NCBI GenBank assembly: GCA_963971285.1
Contig: OZ020244.1
Coordinates: 22,754,001-22,818,000 of the forward strand
From: Astropecten irregularis
Taxonomy: Eukaryota > Echinodermata > Asteroidea > Paxillosida > Astropectinidae
Direction: 5' to 3'
DNA: 64,000 nt
Part shown: one piece after another, positions 23,301-32,400 of the stretch
Numbering within the stretch: the stretch's first letter is position 1
Layout: each line of letters starts with the position of its first letter
Translations under genes and position numbers: made by a program
The notes under the pieces: generated by a model
Database searches by the model: none
What the model saw: only the letters and a program-made list of their open reading frames with translations
Told to the model about the DNA's origin: nothing

Positions 23301-25421
23301 GATAGATATACTTTATCTATTTTTTTCTATTTTTTTCTTTTCAATTTGAAGGTGTAGCAAAGCAGTGTCAAGAAATCATATTATCTAATTGTGAACACTG
23401 AACATGGTGAAGGAGGCAGAAATCAGCAGAATTAGCAGATAAATGTATGGCATTGGCCTAATGTTACACAACCTGGCTTGAAATTTCAAGCCTTAAACTT
23501 AAACCAGTCTTGACTTACCCCACAAGACAAGAGCTGCTTACCACACATTACCACAGTCTCCACAGAGAGACTGGAGCATAAAACATGCATAACCACACAA
23601 ACCACACTGCGGTGTTTTGTGGTATTCAGGATACCACACTTACCCCAGGAAAAACCATGTGTGTTGAACTGTGGTATGCAGGAGGGTTAGAGTTAAAGGG
23701 ATGGTACAGAATTGGTAAGACAAAATACACTTCAAGATCACAGATTCACATAAAACTTATACAGTATAATGGTGATGATAGGAGAAAACATCTCATGAAA
23801 TGTTTTTGTCTGAAATGCCGTATTCGTTGAGAAATAAATGAAACTATTTTCAAATTGGAATAAATTGCTTCGAAGCCTTTTATTATGAACGCATAATATT
23901 GTTGAAATGTGTAAATGGGTTTTCACTCTTTTCTCGTGACCCAGATGGCAGATTGACCTCAAACTTCTACAGGTTTGTCAGTTAAGGTATATGATGGATT
24001 ACATAATGTGCTTTCACTGTCAGCAACGGTTTTGTTGCAAAAACCAGTTCTGTACCATCCCTTTAATACCCTTCTGACGTTATATTGGAAACATAAATGC
24101 ACAATGAAAACTAATTGGTCGGTAGTCAGAGAGTTTGTTCAGACAATTTTTACCTGTGTCTACGTCATATTTAGCCTTTTCTCTTCCATCTTCTGTCACT
24201 CGACCAGGCAGATGAAGCCTACATAGAATTAAGTCAAAAACAACATAAAAATGCATCAATTGGTAAAATAAACAAAAATACAAGATGAGATGTTTATGGA
24301 ACAATGAAACTCAGGTGGTATAATACCAGTAGCAACCTCAAGTCATTGTTAAAATGTTGGGGTCCCATACTGAGCATCTAATAAAATTCTCTGTTGATTT
24401 AAAGAGGATGTTCAACACTCAACAAACCTTGCTTTATTTGTTAGAACTATAATCCTTAAATTACTTAACGTAAGAAAAAATTTTTTATTTCACACTGAAC
24501 ACAGAGAGAGAGCATTTTTTTAAATGATTTTTCTCTCAGCCCGCAAGCTCCCCAAAATTGAATTTCGTCAAGAGCTGCCCCAATTGACGAAATACAGACA
24601 ATATCAATTTTGGGAAGCTTGCGGGTAGAGCATGTTAAGAGAGAAATCATAAACAAAAAAAACAATCTTTCTGTGTTAAGTGTGAGATAAATATTTGTTT
24701 TCTTACGTCAAGTCATTTAAGGATTATAGTTCTAACAAATAAAGCGAGGTTTGTTGAGAGTTGAACATCCTCTTTAATAAATAACATACCGATGCATTAA
24801 AAGGGACAAAAAAGCACTGATTGGACGTGACTATGTCCATAAAACTTAAACTGTGAAATCATCAAATACTGACGAGATTGATGTAAATTCTATAATTATT
24901 AAAAAGCTGTGTCCTCTTTTGAGTGATCCCCCATATTATACCATTTCTCAGGTTTGCAGCATTGCTATAAATGTTGCGTGTATCTTAAATTATCCTCAAG
25001 ATATATATCATGTATAGGCCTAGTGGTATGTGAGTGGTTTCATGGATTCTGACTGGCATACATGTACTTAAACAAAGATTCAACTGGCAATTTAGGCCAA
25101 CAGGGCTAGATAGCTCAGTTAGTAGAGCACCGGTACAGTGTTCTGGAGGCCACAAGTTCGAATCCTGCTGCAGTCACTTTTCCTTTGCTTTCAATGACAC
25201 TGTGTACATAAGCAATGGCAATAAAACAGACCACAAGTCAGCCTTACAGGTCAATGAAAAATAACAGTTGATAAATACCTGAGAAAATACGGTTTGGCAT
25301 AGAATTTGAAGTCATTCCCATCGATGAATATCTCCACCTCGGACACCCTGGCAAAGCGGGCTTTAATCACGATGATCAGATGCTCAGCGTCCTGGCTGAG
25401 GTCAAAGGCAGGGGTCAACAT
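14374..25421 (-). CDS. SHQ1: SHQ1, H/ACA ribonucleoprotein assembly factor, 10 coding exons
   Basis: Exons in transcript order: 25279-25421, 24154-24218, 22654-22779, 21485-21648, 21050-21162, 20423-20565, 19421-19575, 18610-18787, 17411-17571, 14374-15069. Total 1944 nt (647 aa), all phases close. Residues 1 to about 95 form the CS (p23-like) domain ([15 protein letters not shown], then [17 protein letters not shown] and the LPKETPG segment). The SHQ1-specific helical domain follows ([51 protein letters not shown]). In the family this domain clamps dyskerin as an RNA mimic until H/ACA snoRNP assembly. The last exon (231 aa) starts [16 protein letters not shown] and is then acidic, ending in a Ser-Asp/Ser-Gly repeat. 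It is longer than the human protein (about 577 aa), mostly in this tail. The ATG lies 4 nt after a likely acceptor (CAATTCAG), so a non-coding 5' exon is probably upstream. Confidence 0.95.
14394..14493 (-). repeat. coding microsatellite in the SHQ1 C-terminus
   Basis: Hexamer repeats of TCAGAC/TCAGGA type encode about seven Ser-Asp units and then five Ser-Gly-Ser-Asp units, immediately before the terminal NHNQKV. Confidence 0.85.
15291..15410. mobile_element. 120-bp MITE with GGGCCTGTTTGTTTC termini
   Basis: Ends GGGCCTGTTTGTTTCAGGC and GAAACAAACAGGTCC. The arms also pair through GATCAGCG. A second copy is at 47966-48088. In SHQ1 intron 9. Confidence 0.7.
15689..15838. mobile_element. MITE with GGGGTCRATTTCAC termini
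   Basis: Starts GGGGTCAATTTCACGAAGCC; the far end is the inverse of a GATTTCACCAAACTC arm. Copies: 33934-34441 (interrupted), 38165-38315, 49397-49589. Confidence 0.65.
15840..16022. repeat. second copy of the 13885 duplicated segment
   Basis: See 13885. In SHQ1 intron 9, adjoining a MITE. Confidence 0.5.
16095..16514. mobile_element. 420-bp CpG-rich MITE
   Basis: Ends GAGAGGTTTTGCAAGTGAAC and GTTCGCATGCGAAACCTCCC are inverted copies, both leading into CGGATAC. The interior keeps many CpG sites and a TGACGTCA, suggesting a young copy. In SHQ1 intron 9. Confidence 0.65.
16665..17002. mobile_element. TTAA-type MITE, mixed family
   Basis: TTAA then AAGGGCATGGTAAAGGTGAC; the right end GATAGAACCTTTTATAA is decayed. 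SHQ1 intron 9. Confidence 0.6.
17140..17405. mobile_element. GGCTC-type MITE abutting a SHQ1 splice donor
   Basis: Shares the 2480 interior (CTTCCGAACCGCAG, TTTAGAATGGATTC). Its right arm is expanded to about ten GAGCCA units (17340-17404), ending about 5 bases from the SHQ1 intron 9 GT at 17409-17410. Confidence 0.6.
17641..17805. repeat. CCACACTGTGG-type interspersed repeat, inverted
   Basis: Opposite orientation to 7073, in SHQ1 intron 8. Confidence 0.6.
18173..18541. mobile_element. TTAA-type MITE, family B
   Basis: AAAGGTAAAATACATGATTC to CCTGTACTGTACCTTTTA; centre GATCTTACCCCGAGATCAAA. Ends about 70 bp from the SHQ1 exon 8 donor. Confidence 0.65.
19148..19388. mobile_element. GGCTC-type MITE, long TIRs
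   Basis: Ends CAGGGGCCTTTTCCAAACCT and AGGTTTGGGAAAAGGCCCCTG (first 20 shown as inverse) pair almost perfectly. The interior is of the 2480 family. SHQ1 intron 7, about 30 bp from the exon 7 donor. Confidence 0.7.
20023..20100 (-). mobile_element. tRNA-like SINE fragment, third family, degraded
   Basis: Same tail and B-box region as the 9650 copy, but the B box is mutated. It lies in SHQ1 intron 6. Confidence 0.5.
20838..21004. mobile_element. GGGGCCAATTTCAT MITE, truncated
   Basis: Retains the right arm (GTGAAATTGGCCCC) and interior of the 8086 family. SHQ1 intron 5, about 45 bp from the exon 5 donor. Confidence 0.65.
21698..21815 (+). repeat. GACCCTGCTAGGATCGAAAC dispersed repeat
   Basis: Core stem-loop GACCCTGCTAGGATC plus GAAAC, followed by GAGCAGTTTGCAGCAGTTTA. 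SHQ1 intron 3, antisense. Confidence 0.55.
22844..23290. mobile_element. 450-bp foldback MITE in SHQ1 intron 2
   Basis: The two halves are near-perfect inverted copies meeting at a central TGTGACGTCACG palindrome. Edges are TTAA. A second copy is at 24398-24777. Confidence 0.8.
23513..23692. repeat. CCACACTGTGG-type interspersed repeat
   Basis: In SHQ1 intron 2, directly abutting a TTAA-type MITE. Confidence 0.65.
23693..24066. mobile_element. TTAA-type MITE, family B, full length
   Basis: TTAA at both edges; termini AGGGATGGTACAGAATTGG and CCAGTTCTGTACCATCCCT. SHQ1 intron 2. Confidence 0.75.
24398..24777. mobile_element. 380-bp foldback MITE in SHQ1 intron 1
   Basis: TTAA edges; AGAGGATGTTCAACACTCAA and its inverse at the other end. 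Same family as 22844. Confidence 0.8.
25107..25200 (+). mobile_element. tRNA-like SINE, third family
   Basis: GATAGCTCAGTTAGTAGAGC (A box) and AAGTTCGAATCCTGCTGCAG (B box) are tRNA-like, followed by CTTTCAATGAC. Related minus-strand pieces occur at 9650-9725, 20023-20100 and 52590-52695, and within an inverted repeat at 35275-35428. It lies in SHQ1 intron 1, antisense to the gene. Confidence 0.65.
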
Positions 25422-25559
25422 GTCTCTGAATTGGACATCAGATGAGTCAAAACTTTATGTCATTCTCGCTGCAAGGAATGAATCAATGAGAAAACCAAAT
25501 ACAGAGAAAAACGGTGAAATTAATTACTTGGCTCATACAGCACTCTCTTTTCTTAAAAC

Positions 25560-25800
25560 ATCACTTGTAAAGATCACAGAACAGACTCACACTTTGTCGG
25601 ATCAAGTATGTGCATATAATATTAAAACCTGTGAAAATTTGACCTCAATAGGACATCTGAGTCACGAAAAAACAGCAAAAACCTGACTCAATTTTTCATA
25701 TAAACATAATTCATAAAGAATGGTTTTGATCTTACCCCAAGATCAAAACTGCTTTCGGTTTGATTTACTAATTTATGGATAGATACACAAATTAAGAAAA
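25560..25800. mobile_element. TTAA-type MITE, family B, truncated
   Basis: Family interior (TGTAAAGATCACAGAAC, ATCTGAGTCACG, CTTACCCCAAGATCAAA) with decayed ends, just upstream of the SHQ1 start codon. Confidence 0.6.
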
Positions 25801-26104
25801 GGGATGCATTGCTCCAATCAAAAACTAGGTATAGACAGAAATGTTCTATAAGTATAACTTACACTTACAGGCACAATTGCAGAATACCCCGCCACTCACC
25901 TTGCCCACCCCGTAGCCGCGGATCCGTGGATACGGAGTCACGCTTAAGTTAATGTGCTTTGTACACAGTGTGTGCAGTTCACTTCGTATCCACGTATCCG
26001 CGTATCCACTTCCCCGGACCCGCATTGGACTTAGAATGTTTTCCAACCTTCCCCATTCATAATGAGTCATTGTGCTATTACAATCTCAGCTTTTCAATCA
26101 AACG

Positions 26105-26472
26105 TTGTGGGGTTCTGTGGCCTAGTGGTCTGGCGTGTCGAACCCAAAGTCTTGTGGTCAATCTACAGATTGTGGGTTCGAATCCAGCCATGGGTTAATG
26201 GTGCTTGCATCCTTGGGCAAGATGCTTTGTCACATATTGCTCCTCTTCACCCAGGTGTAAATGGGTACCTGCGAGGGTAGTGATGGCTTTGTGGTTTGAT
26301 TAGCCTCTGTGCACTGAATACGGTAGCCGGGGCTGTATGCTCCCCAGGGAGTTGAGATGGTTTCAGGAATGTAAATTATGGCCCGATGAACAGGGATAAT
26401 AATAATGTACAGCGCTTTGATCTTCTTGGAAAGGCGCTTTATAAATGCCCGTTATTATTATTATTATTATTA
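26105..26472 (+). mobile_element. tRNA-derived SINE with LINE-type tail, full length
   Basis: The head has an A-box-like GGCCTAGTGGTCTGG and a clear B box GGGTTCGAATCC. The body (TTCACCCAGGTGTAAATGGG) is followed by a 3' end TTGGAAAGGCGCTTTATAAA leading into (ATT)n. That 3' end is typical of the L2-like LINE whose machinery would mobilise it. It lies in the SHQ1/NIT1 spacer. A second, 3'-truncated copy is at 8611-8815. Confidence 0.8.
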
Positions 26473-28295
26473 GCGTGGTTTATAGGGATGCTTCGTTCTC
26501 TAATAAGCTGTACACAACACATGGGCCTAGCCAGTTTGCACTGCAAGGTAGAATTCTTTCTCGCCATTCGTGATTCTCTCGAACTCGGATCCATTGAATT
26601 TGCAATTGCTCCTACTTACAGTAAAAGATAAGATTTATGTGTAACGTTAGGCCTAACGTTAACTGTTATTGTTAAACCAGACCCCATAATCAAGATAGGG
26701 GGCCTCAAACTCAAAGTAAAAACTCAAACTCAAAGGCAAAGCCCTGCCCTGTTTCCACAAATCAAACCTTGCTTAGCCTAACTCATAACTGCTTACGTTT
26801 TATTGAACTTTGAAGAGGACATCACAACTGGTCAAAATATTATAAATTTAGGCCTAGGTGAGTTCTGATAATAATCCTTGTGTTCTATCGTGAAAGTATC
26901 GTCCGGTCATGTGTTTTCACCCGACATGTGTTTTCGCTCCCCAAATTCGACTCCCGTTTACCGTGAGATCGTGCCAGATTCTTTGTGATCAGTATCCCTG
27001 AAGTGATGACTACACTCAGGGCTATCTCCGACATTCAGGATGTTGAAAATAAAGTTTCCAGTCATGAGTGATACTCAAAAGTTAAAAACTATGTGATTTT
27101 GGGTGTATATTACTAATGCATTTTAAGGGTAATGTTCAAACATTTATAAAAGACACAATCTGTGGTCAAATATTCCAAACTAAACTGTCGTCTGCTCAAG
27201 CATCTTTCATTCTTCAGATGTCAGACGGCAGGTCATGTGACCCTGTTGCGATCTGGGTTTTTATGGCGTGCCAACGAGACAAAAGTGTTAAAGTCTTTCT
27301 CTAATCGGAGTGACAGTGTTTTGTTTTTCTCCTTTAAATTTTAACTTTGATAAGCTGATGTATCCATGTTTAGGCCTCTCATAATGATGCCAGATATTAT
27401 GAAAAATGCTGTGATAATATTTCGCATCAAGATAAACAATTAGATTTAATTTTATTTGCCTTTAAATATGTAATGCATGATATTGTTGATAAATTATCTA
27501 TAATTCACAATCTTGGGAATCAAGACTGTTTTAGAACATTTTTAAAATAAACTCAATTGACCCAGTAAGAAGAATCGAGTCAGGACAATATTCCAGCCGT
27601 TTTTGAGTGACTAGGTGCGCCATAGCTACCCCGATGTCAATGAACTTTGCTACTCAGCCAAGGGGGTGAAAACACATGACGTCGCGTTTACATAGCGGAA
27701 TTGGTGTCCCTGTAAATGACGGACAATATTTTCAAAGAAAAGACTTGATTTTCGAGGATTTAAACTGGAAGTGTCCAGTTGAAAGGTGTGAGGAGTGATT
27801 TTCTGATATTCCATTTCGTTTCCATTTTTGAGAAACTTTCCTGTTATCGGAGCGAAAACCGATAACTGCAGGATACATACACTCTAGTGGGTACTCATGC
27901 AGTCATGGGTGCACGTGCACTTGTCACTGCCATTTTGTCCCATGCCATGCCCAACACACGAGATAGGCCTAACGTTATGTCCGAAAACTGGCACTAACGA
28001 ACCTCCATGGTTGAGAAGCTGGTCCCCTCTACTTCACAATCCATTCCATAATTTATTAAGATGAGAATTGGACTGTAGCATCTCCTACCTCACTCACGTC
28101 AATCACTAAATGCTGTTATCCTTTCTGGTGTCAGCAAGGGAATCAAATTCAAAGACTTAGGCCTACTGACACTATCAACATCGACACTTCACACTTCCAT
28201 GCCCGACGTTCAATAACACATGCACAGTACAAACAACATTGTGTGCAATGATCTGTGCATGTGGCTAGGCTTTATAAACAGCGCGCCTTTCAAAG

Positions 28296-28540
28296 CCACA
28301 TGTTTACGATACGGAGGCCCAGGCTCAGGCTCAGGCTTAGGCTCCAGCTCTGACTTGGTTGTGGTTTTTCATTGAAGCTTTAGGGTCTGTTTTCCTTTTT
28401 AGACTAGAGTATCTACTTCCGAACCGCAGCCAAAAGCCTCTTTTTTGATACCTGTTATTATTAATTATTTTAGAATGGATTCATGAAACCACGGAGCGAA
28501 GCCCGAGGCCGAGACGGAGCCTGAGCTTCCTTTCGTGTTA
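28296..28540. mobile_element. GGCTC-type MITE
   Basis: GTTTACGATACGGAGGCCCA, then the family interior CTTCCGAACCGCAGCCAAAA and TTTAGAATGGATTCATGAAA. Confidence 0.65.
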
Positions 28541-28828
28541 GGCCTATAATGTAATTGTAAACAACAAACTGCATAGGCTAGGCTAACTGCAGAATATCAC
28601 ACTACACTAGGAAACGTGCCTTAGTGGTCAAACACCGTGGCATATGCACGTGTTGACAATGCTATCCAACAGACCAGGCCGGACCAAGGTAAGGTCATGT
28701 GGAGGAAGGAAAACAGTTACCGTATTCTTAGAACTAAAGCCTGAGATTGCTGATTAGGGCCTAGTGAATATCAAGATTTAATAATTAGGCCTAGCCCTAG
28801 GGCGGCCTATGATGACTTTATGTCAGAC

Positions 28829-28865
28829 CATAGAGGAAGGAAAGTATCTGTTTCCTTCCTCTATG
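28829..28865. repeat. 37-bp hairpin flanked by 7-bp direct repeats
   Basis: CATAGAGGAAGGAAA, loop, then its exact inverse, with GTCAGAC immediately on both sides (28822-28828 and 28866-28872). Compare 49548-49575. Confidence 0.7.
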
Positions 28866-29030
28866 GTCAGACACAGTGGAGTTTGATTTTTTTTCCTTGA
28901 CTGAATTGCAGCTTCAGCATGGTCCAGCCACACACTAATTTAGTAATTACTTGACCAGTTGACCAGTTGACCAGTAGTAGTACTTGTGAGATCTTACAAA
29001 CTGTTATAAAAGTGTTAGTTGAATTTCTGG

Positions 29031-29268
29031 GGTTAGTGTGCTTTTAGCTCTATGGTGTGCTTTAGTCCACAAGTTTCGGACCCCATAATTTCCCTCAAAA
29101 TCAAAGCCATGCCATCTTTCCACAAATTAAATCTTATTAATTGAAGAAGACATCACAACTGGTCAGTGAGTTAGTTTTACTGTATAGAAGCCAGGGATGA
29201 AAATAATCCATGTACGTGGACTAAAGCCAGCAAATTATACCTCCATGAGCACACTAAGTACCCCAAAT
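29031..29268. mobile_element. diverged relative of the 6331 foldback MITE
   Basis: Shares GGGGTTAGTGTGCTTTTAGC at its left end, the TTTCCACAAATTAAA interior and the GGTCAGTGAGTTAGTTTTAC segment. It ends 162 bp before the NIT1 start. Confidence 0.55.
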
Positions 29269-29429
29269 TTCTGTTGCAAAAATGTTAATAGTCATAACTC
29301 TTTCTGAAACATTTTGGTGATAGAGGACAAGTGGGGCCCAAAACTATTTAAATGTCTGATCCTATGATCTTTCCCATCATAGCATAATCATCCTTCTCAA
29401 GGGCCATCAAGGCTACTGGAGTAACTGGA

Positions 29430-32400
29430 ATGCTGTACGCATCTCTCAATCGAATCCTCCAAACTATATGCACAGTACGTTTGTCGAGAGTACATCCACG
29501 GCCACGCACAAGCAGATTCTTGTTTATTCCCGCCAACCGGCAACAGAGGGCACTGTTCACAATGGAGGAAGTGGAGAAGGGATTCAGGGAAGAGGTCAAT
29601 CTCGCCGCCGTGTGCCAGATGACGGCCACCGAGGATAAAGATGCCAACTTCAGAGCCGGGTCTTATCTTGTAGAGCGAGCAGCCAAAATGGGAGCCAAGG
29701 TACTACAAGCATGACAAGTGTAGTCAGTCTTTTGAAGCTATCATTCTCAGTATTAACACAATTCCCTTTGTTCTTATTGCAGTTTCAGGTGCTAGAATTG
29801 GATGGCTAAAACACTTCAGAAAATTAACACCTGACCCCAGTCCTTTCCCTATTTTCTTGGCATACTTATAGTTGAGTATTGACAACGTGCGGAATACTAG
29901 AAAGCAAAGATGTTTTAAGATGGTTTCATATTTAGTATCTTTTAATACCGGAGTTACCTTCAGACCTATACTTAAGGGCTATTTGATCTATGGAATCTCA
30001 TCCATGTTATCTATTCCTACATGTATTTCTAATCTATTCCTGTTCAGAGTTATGAGAGCCTGATTATGAGAGTCCATCCTAGCAGTTCTAGAAGCCTTTG
30101 AGAAAGAAACTGCTTGGATCAAAAACAACAGGCCCTCCTAACTACTCTGAGCATTTTATGTATTTCAGATCTTTTTTGGGGGGCTGATTAGCAGTTTGCA
30201 GCAGTTTATAAACTTATCTCATGTAATCTTATTTAATCCAATCTCATCTGATCTAATCCATAGATGGTCTTCCTGCCTGAAGCTGTAGACTACATAGCGA
30301 CATCTGGGGAGATAACGGCTAACATGGCAGAACCCCTAACTGGCAAGATAGTCAGCGGCTATGCTGAATTATCCAAACTACACGGTGTTTGGATATCCCT
30401 GGGTGGTGTCCATGAATTGGTAAAAAGCTCAGCCAAATGAAAAATGCACATTAAGTGGCTTGAATTTGTGTAAATTTCCGTTTTCTGTTGATATTCAAAA
30501 GAGCAGAGGAAATTTTGTTGGAATCAGGATTTAAATTCCAAAATCTGATAGAATCTAACACTTATTCCGCATGCTTGTGAGTTCAGAGGGTTTGGCGTTT
30601 CGATCCTAGCAGGATCTTTATCAAAGGCTGGAAAAGCCTTCTCTCAGCTTTTGATAAAGATCCTGCTAGGATCGAAACGTCAGGCCATCCAGGATATCCA
30701 AGCATTCTATATGTCAGGTTATTATTTTGGCTGATTAGCAGTTTGCTGCAGTTTATTACTTGTATTGACTTATTTTGCACCACAACCTCGCCAAGTTTTC
30801 TGTTTTTTCTCTCTTTTTTTATTTGAGCTGCCAACAAGTTGGCAGTGTCTCAAGTTGATCTTGCAAACAAATGGTACTGGTAGAATGTGGGTTTTGTTGT
30901 TGTTAATTTTTCTTTTATCATACTAACTGTGTGTGTCAGGTTTGAAGTTTTATTTGAAATTTTATTTCTTTATTATTTTTTTTATTATGACTCCATGTTT
31001 TTCATGTGGTTTCTTTCGTCATATCAAGTATGAGTTAAGATTTATATATACTGTAGATAAGGCATCATGTTTGTTGTGTTGAGATCATCTAACTCCACAA
31101 AATGAACATAAAGATCCCGCTAGGATCAAACTGCGCCGGGCCCTCCTATAAACTTCAAGCATTTTTTATAAATGTCAGGTTATTATTTTGCCCGATGATC
31201 AGTTTGCAGCAGTTTATTACTTGTATCAACTAAAAAACTAACAAACATGTTGCATACCCTCCGGTTAACTTCTGCAGGGTCCTGTACAGGCAGTTGGAGA
31301 CAAGATCTACTGTAGTCACGTTCTCCTCAGCCCAGAGGGCCAGATAGAATCTGTGTATCGTAAAGCTCACCTCTTTGATGTCCAGATAGAAGGCAAGGTG
31401 AATCTGCAGGAGTCCAGGCATGTCCTCCGTGGTCCGACGATGAGTCAAGTTGTCGACACCCCTCTCGGAAGACTAGCCCCTATGATCGTATCCTTTTTTC
31501 AGAAGACAACCGGAGCTTGCTGAGTTGAAACCTAAGGTCCTGTTTGCAGACCTCTCTTGCAAAAGAGTTGCTCCATGTGTTGCTCGACAAACTTTACAAT
31601 ACATTATGTAGACAAAATACCATTATCAGGGCCGTGAAGGTTATACCTTGGACGATTTCTAACCCAACCTCCACATCCAAATAATTGAATACAGTTGATT
31701 GACAGAGGTTGACAGTCATGGCAGCCTCCTCTAAGGCCTGGCTGGATCTGTCTGTAATATCACATCCTTCCTACATTTGTTTGTTATTATTAGTAATTGT
31801 CCTTTCAAATTTTGAAATATCGAAACCGGAATATGGAACATGTATGATTAGTCTATAGGCTGCTTGAACTTGCCGCCCTGAGACCAAACGTGTGTGTATA
31901 GGCCTATGTCTGTTTCTCAGAGATACAGGCTATTACCTAAAACTGATGAACTGGTTGGCATATTTCAGATTGTCCAGACATCTTGATCAAAATTGTTTTA
32001 CAAAGATGCCCACATTAACAAGATTATGCTCATTGCCAAGCTAATGATGCACACTTAATATGTACTGCACACTCATTAGGGAAATCATCCTGGATTTGCA
32101 TGTGAACATATCCATGGAAAGCAAATTGATTGCCCTCTTTTCAAGCGTTTGTTATTTTTCCTGGATGATGCCATGCCATGTGCAGTGCTATGATGTACGG
32201 TTTCCAGAGATGTCCACTGCTGTGACCCAGCAAGGGGCTGAGATCCTGACCTATCCGTCGGCATTCACCCAGGTGACTGGAATGGCACATTGGGAGGTAG
32301 GTCTATCATTCATTCATTTTTTTAGTTTGCTCGGATAGCTGGCAAAAATATATGATTTATTTTGAGAAGGGTCTGGAAGGAAATTTGATGGGATGGGATT

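Larger units (their letters stand above)
25422..29429. other. spacer between divergent SHQ1 and NIT1
   Basis: A 4-kb head-to-head spacer that should hold both promoters and the inferred non-coding first exon of SHQ1. It contains MITE remnants, a SINE (26105-26472), a possible long element with GTCATGTGTTTTCACCC ends (26908-27681), a GGCTC MITE (28296-28540) and a mini hairpin (28829-28865). No TATA box can be assigned with confidence. Confidence 0.5.

Noticed and set aside
28821-28873. Pre-miRNA interpretation of the 28829 hairpin
   Set aside because: The stem is too short and the loop tiny, and the flanking direct repeats fit insertion better.
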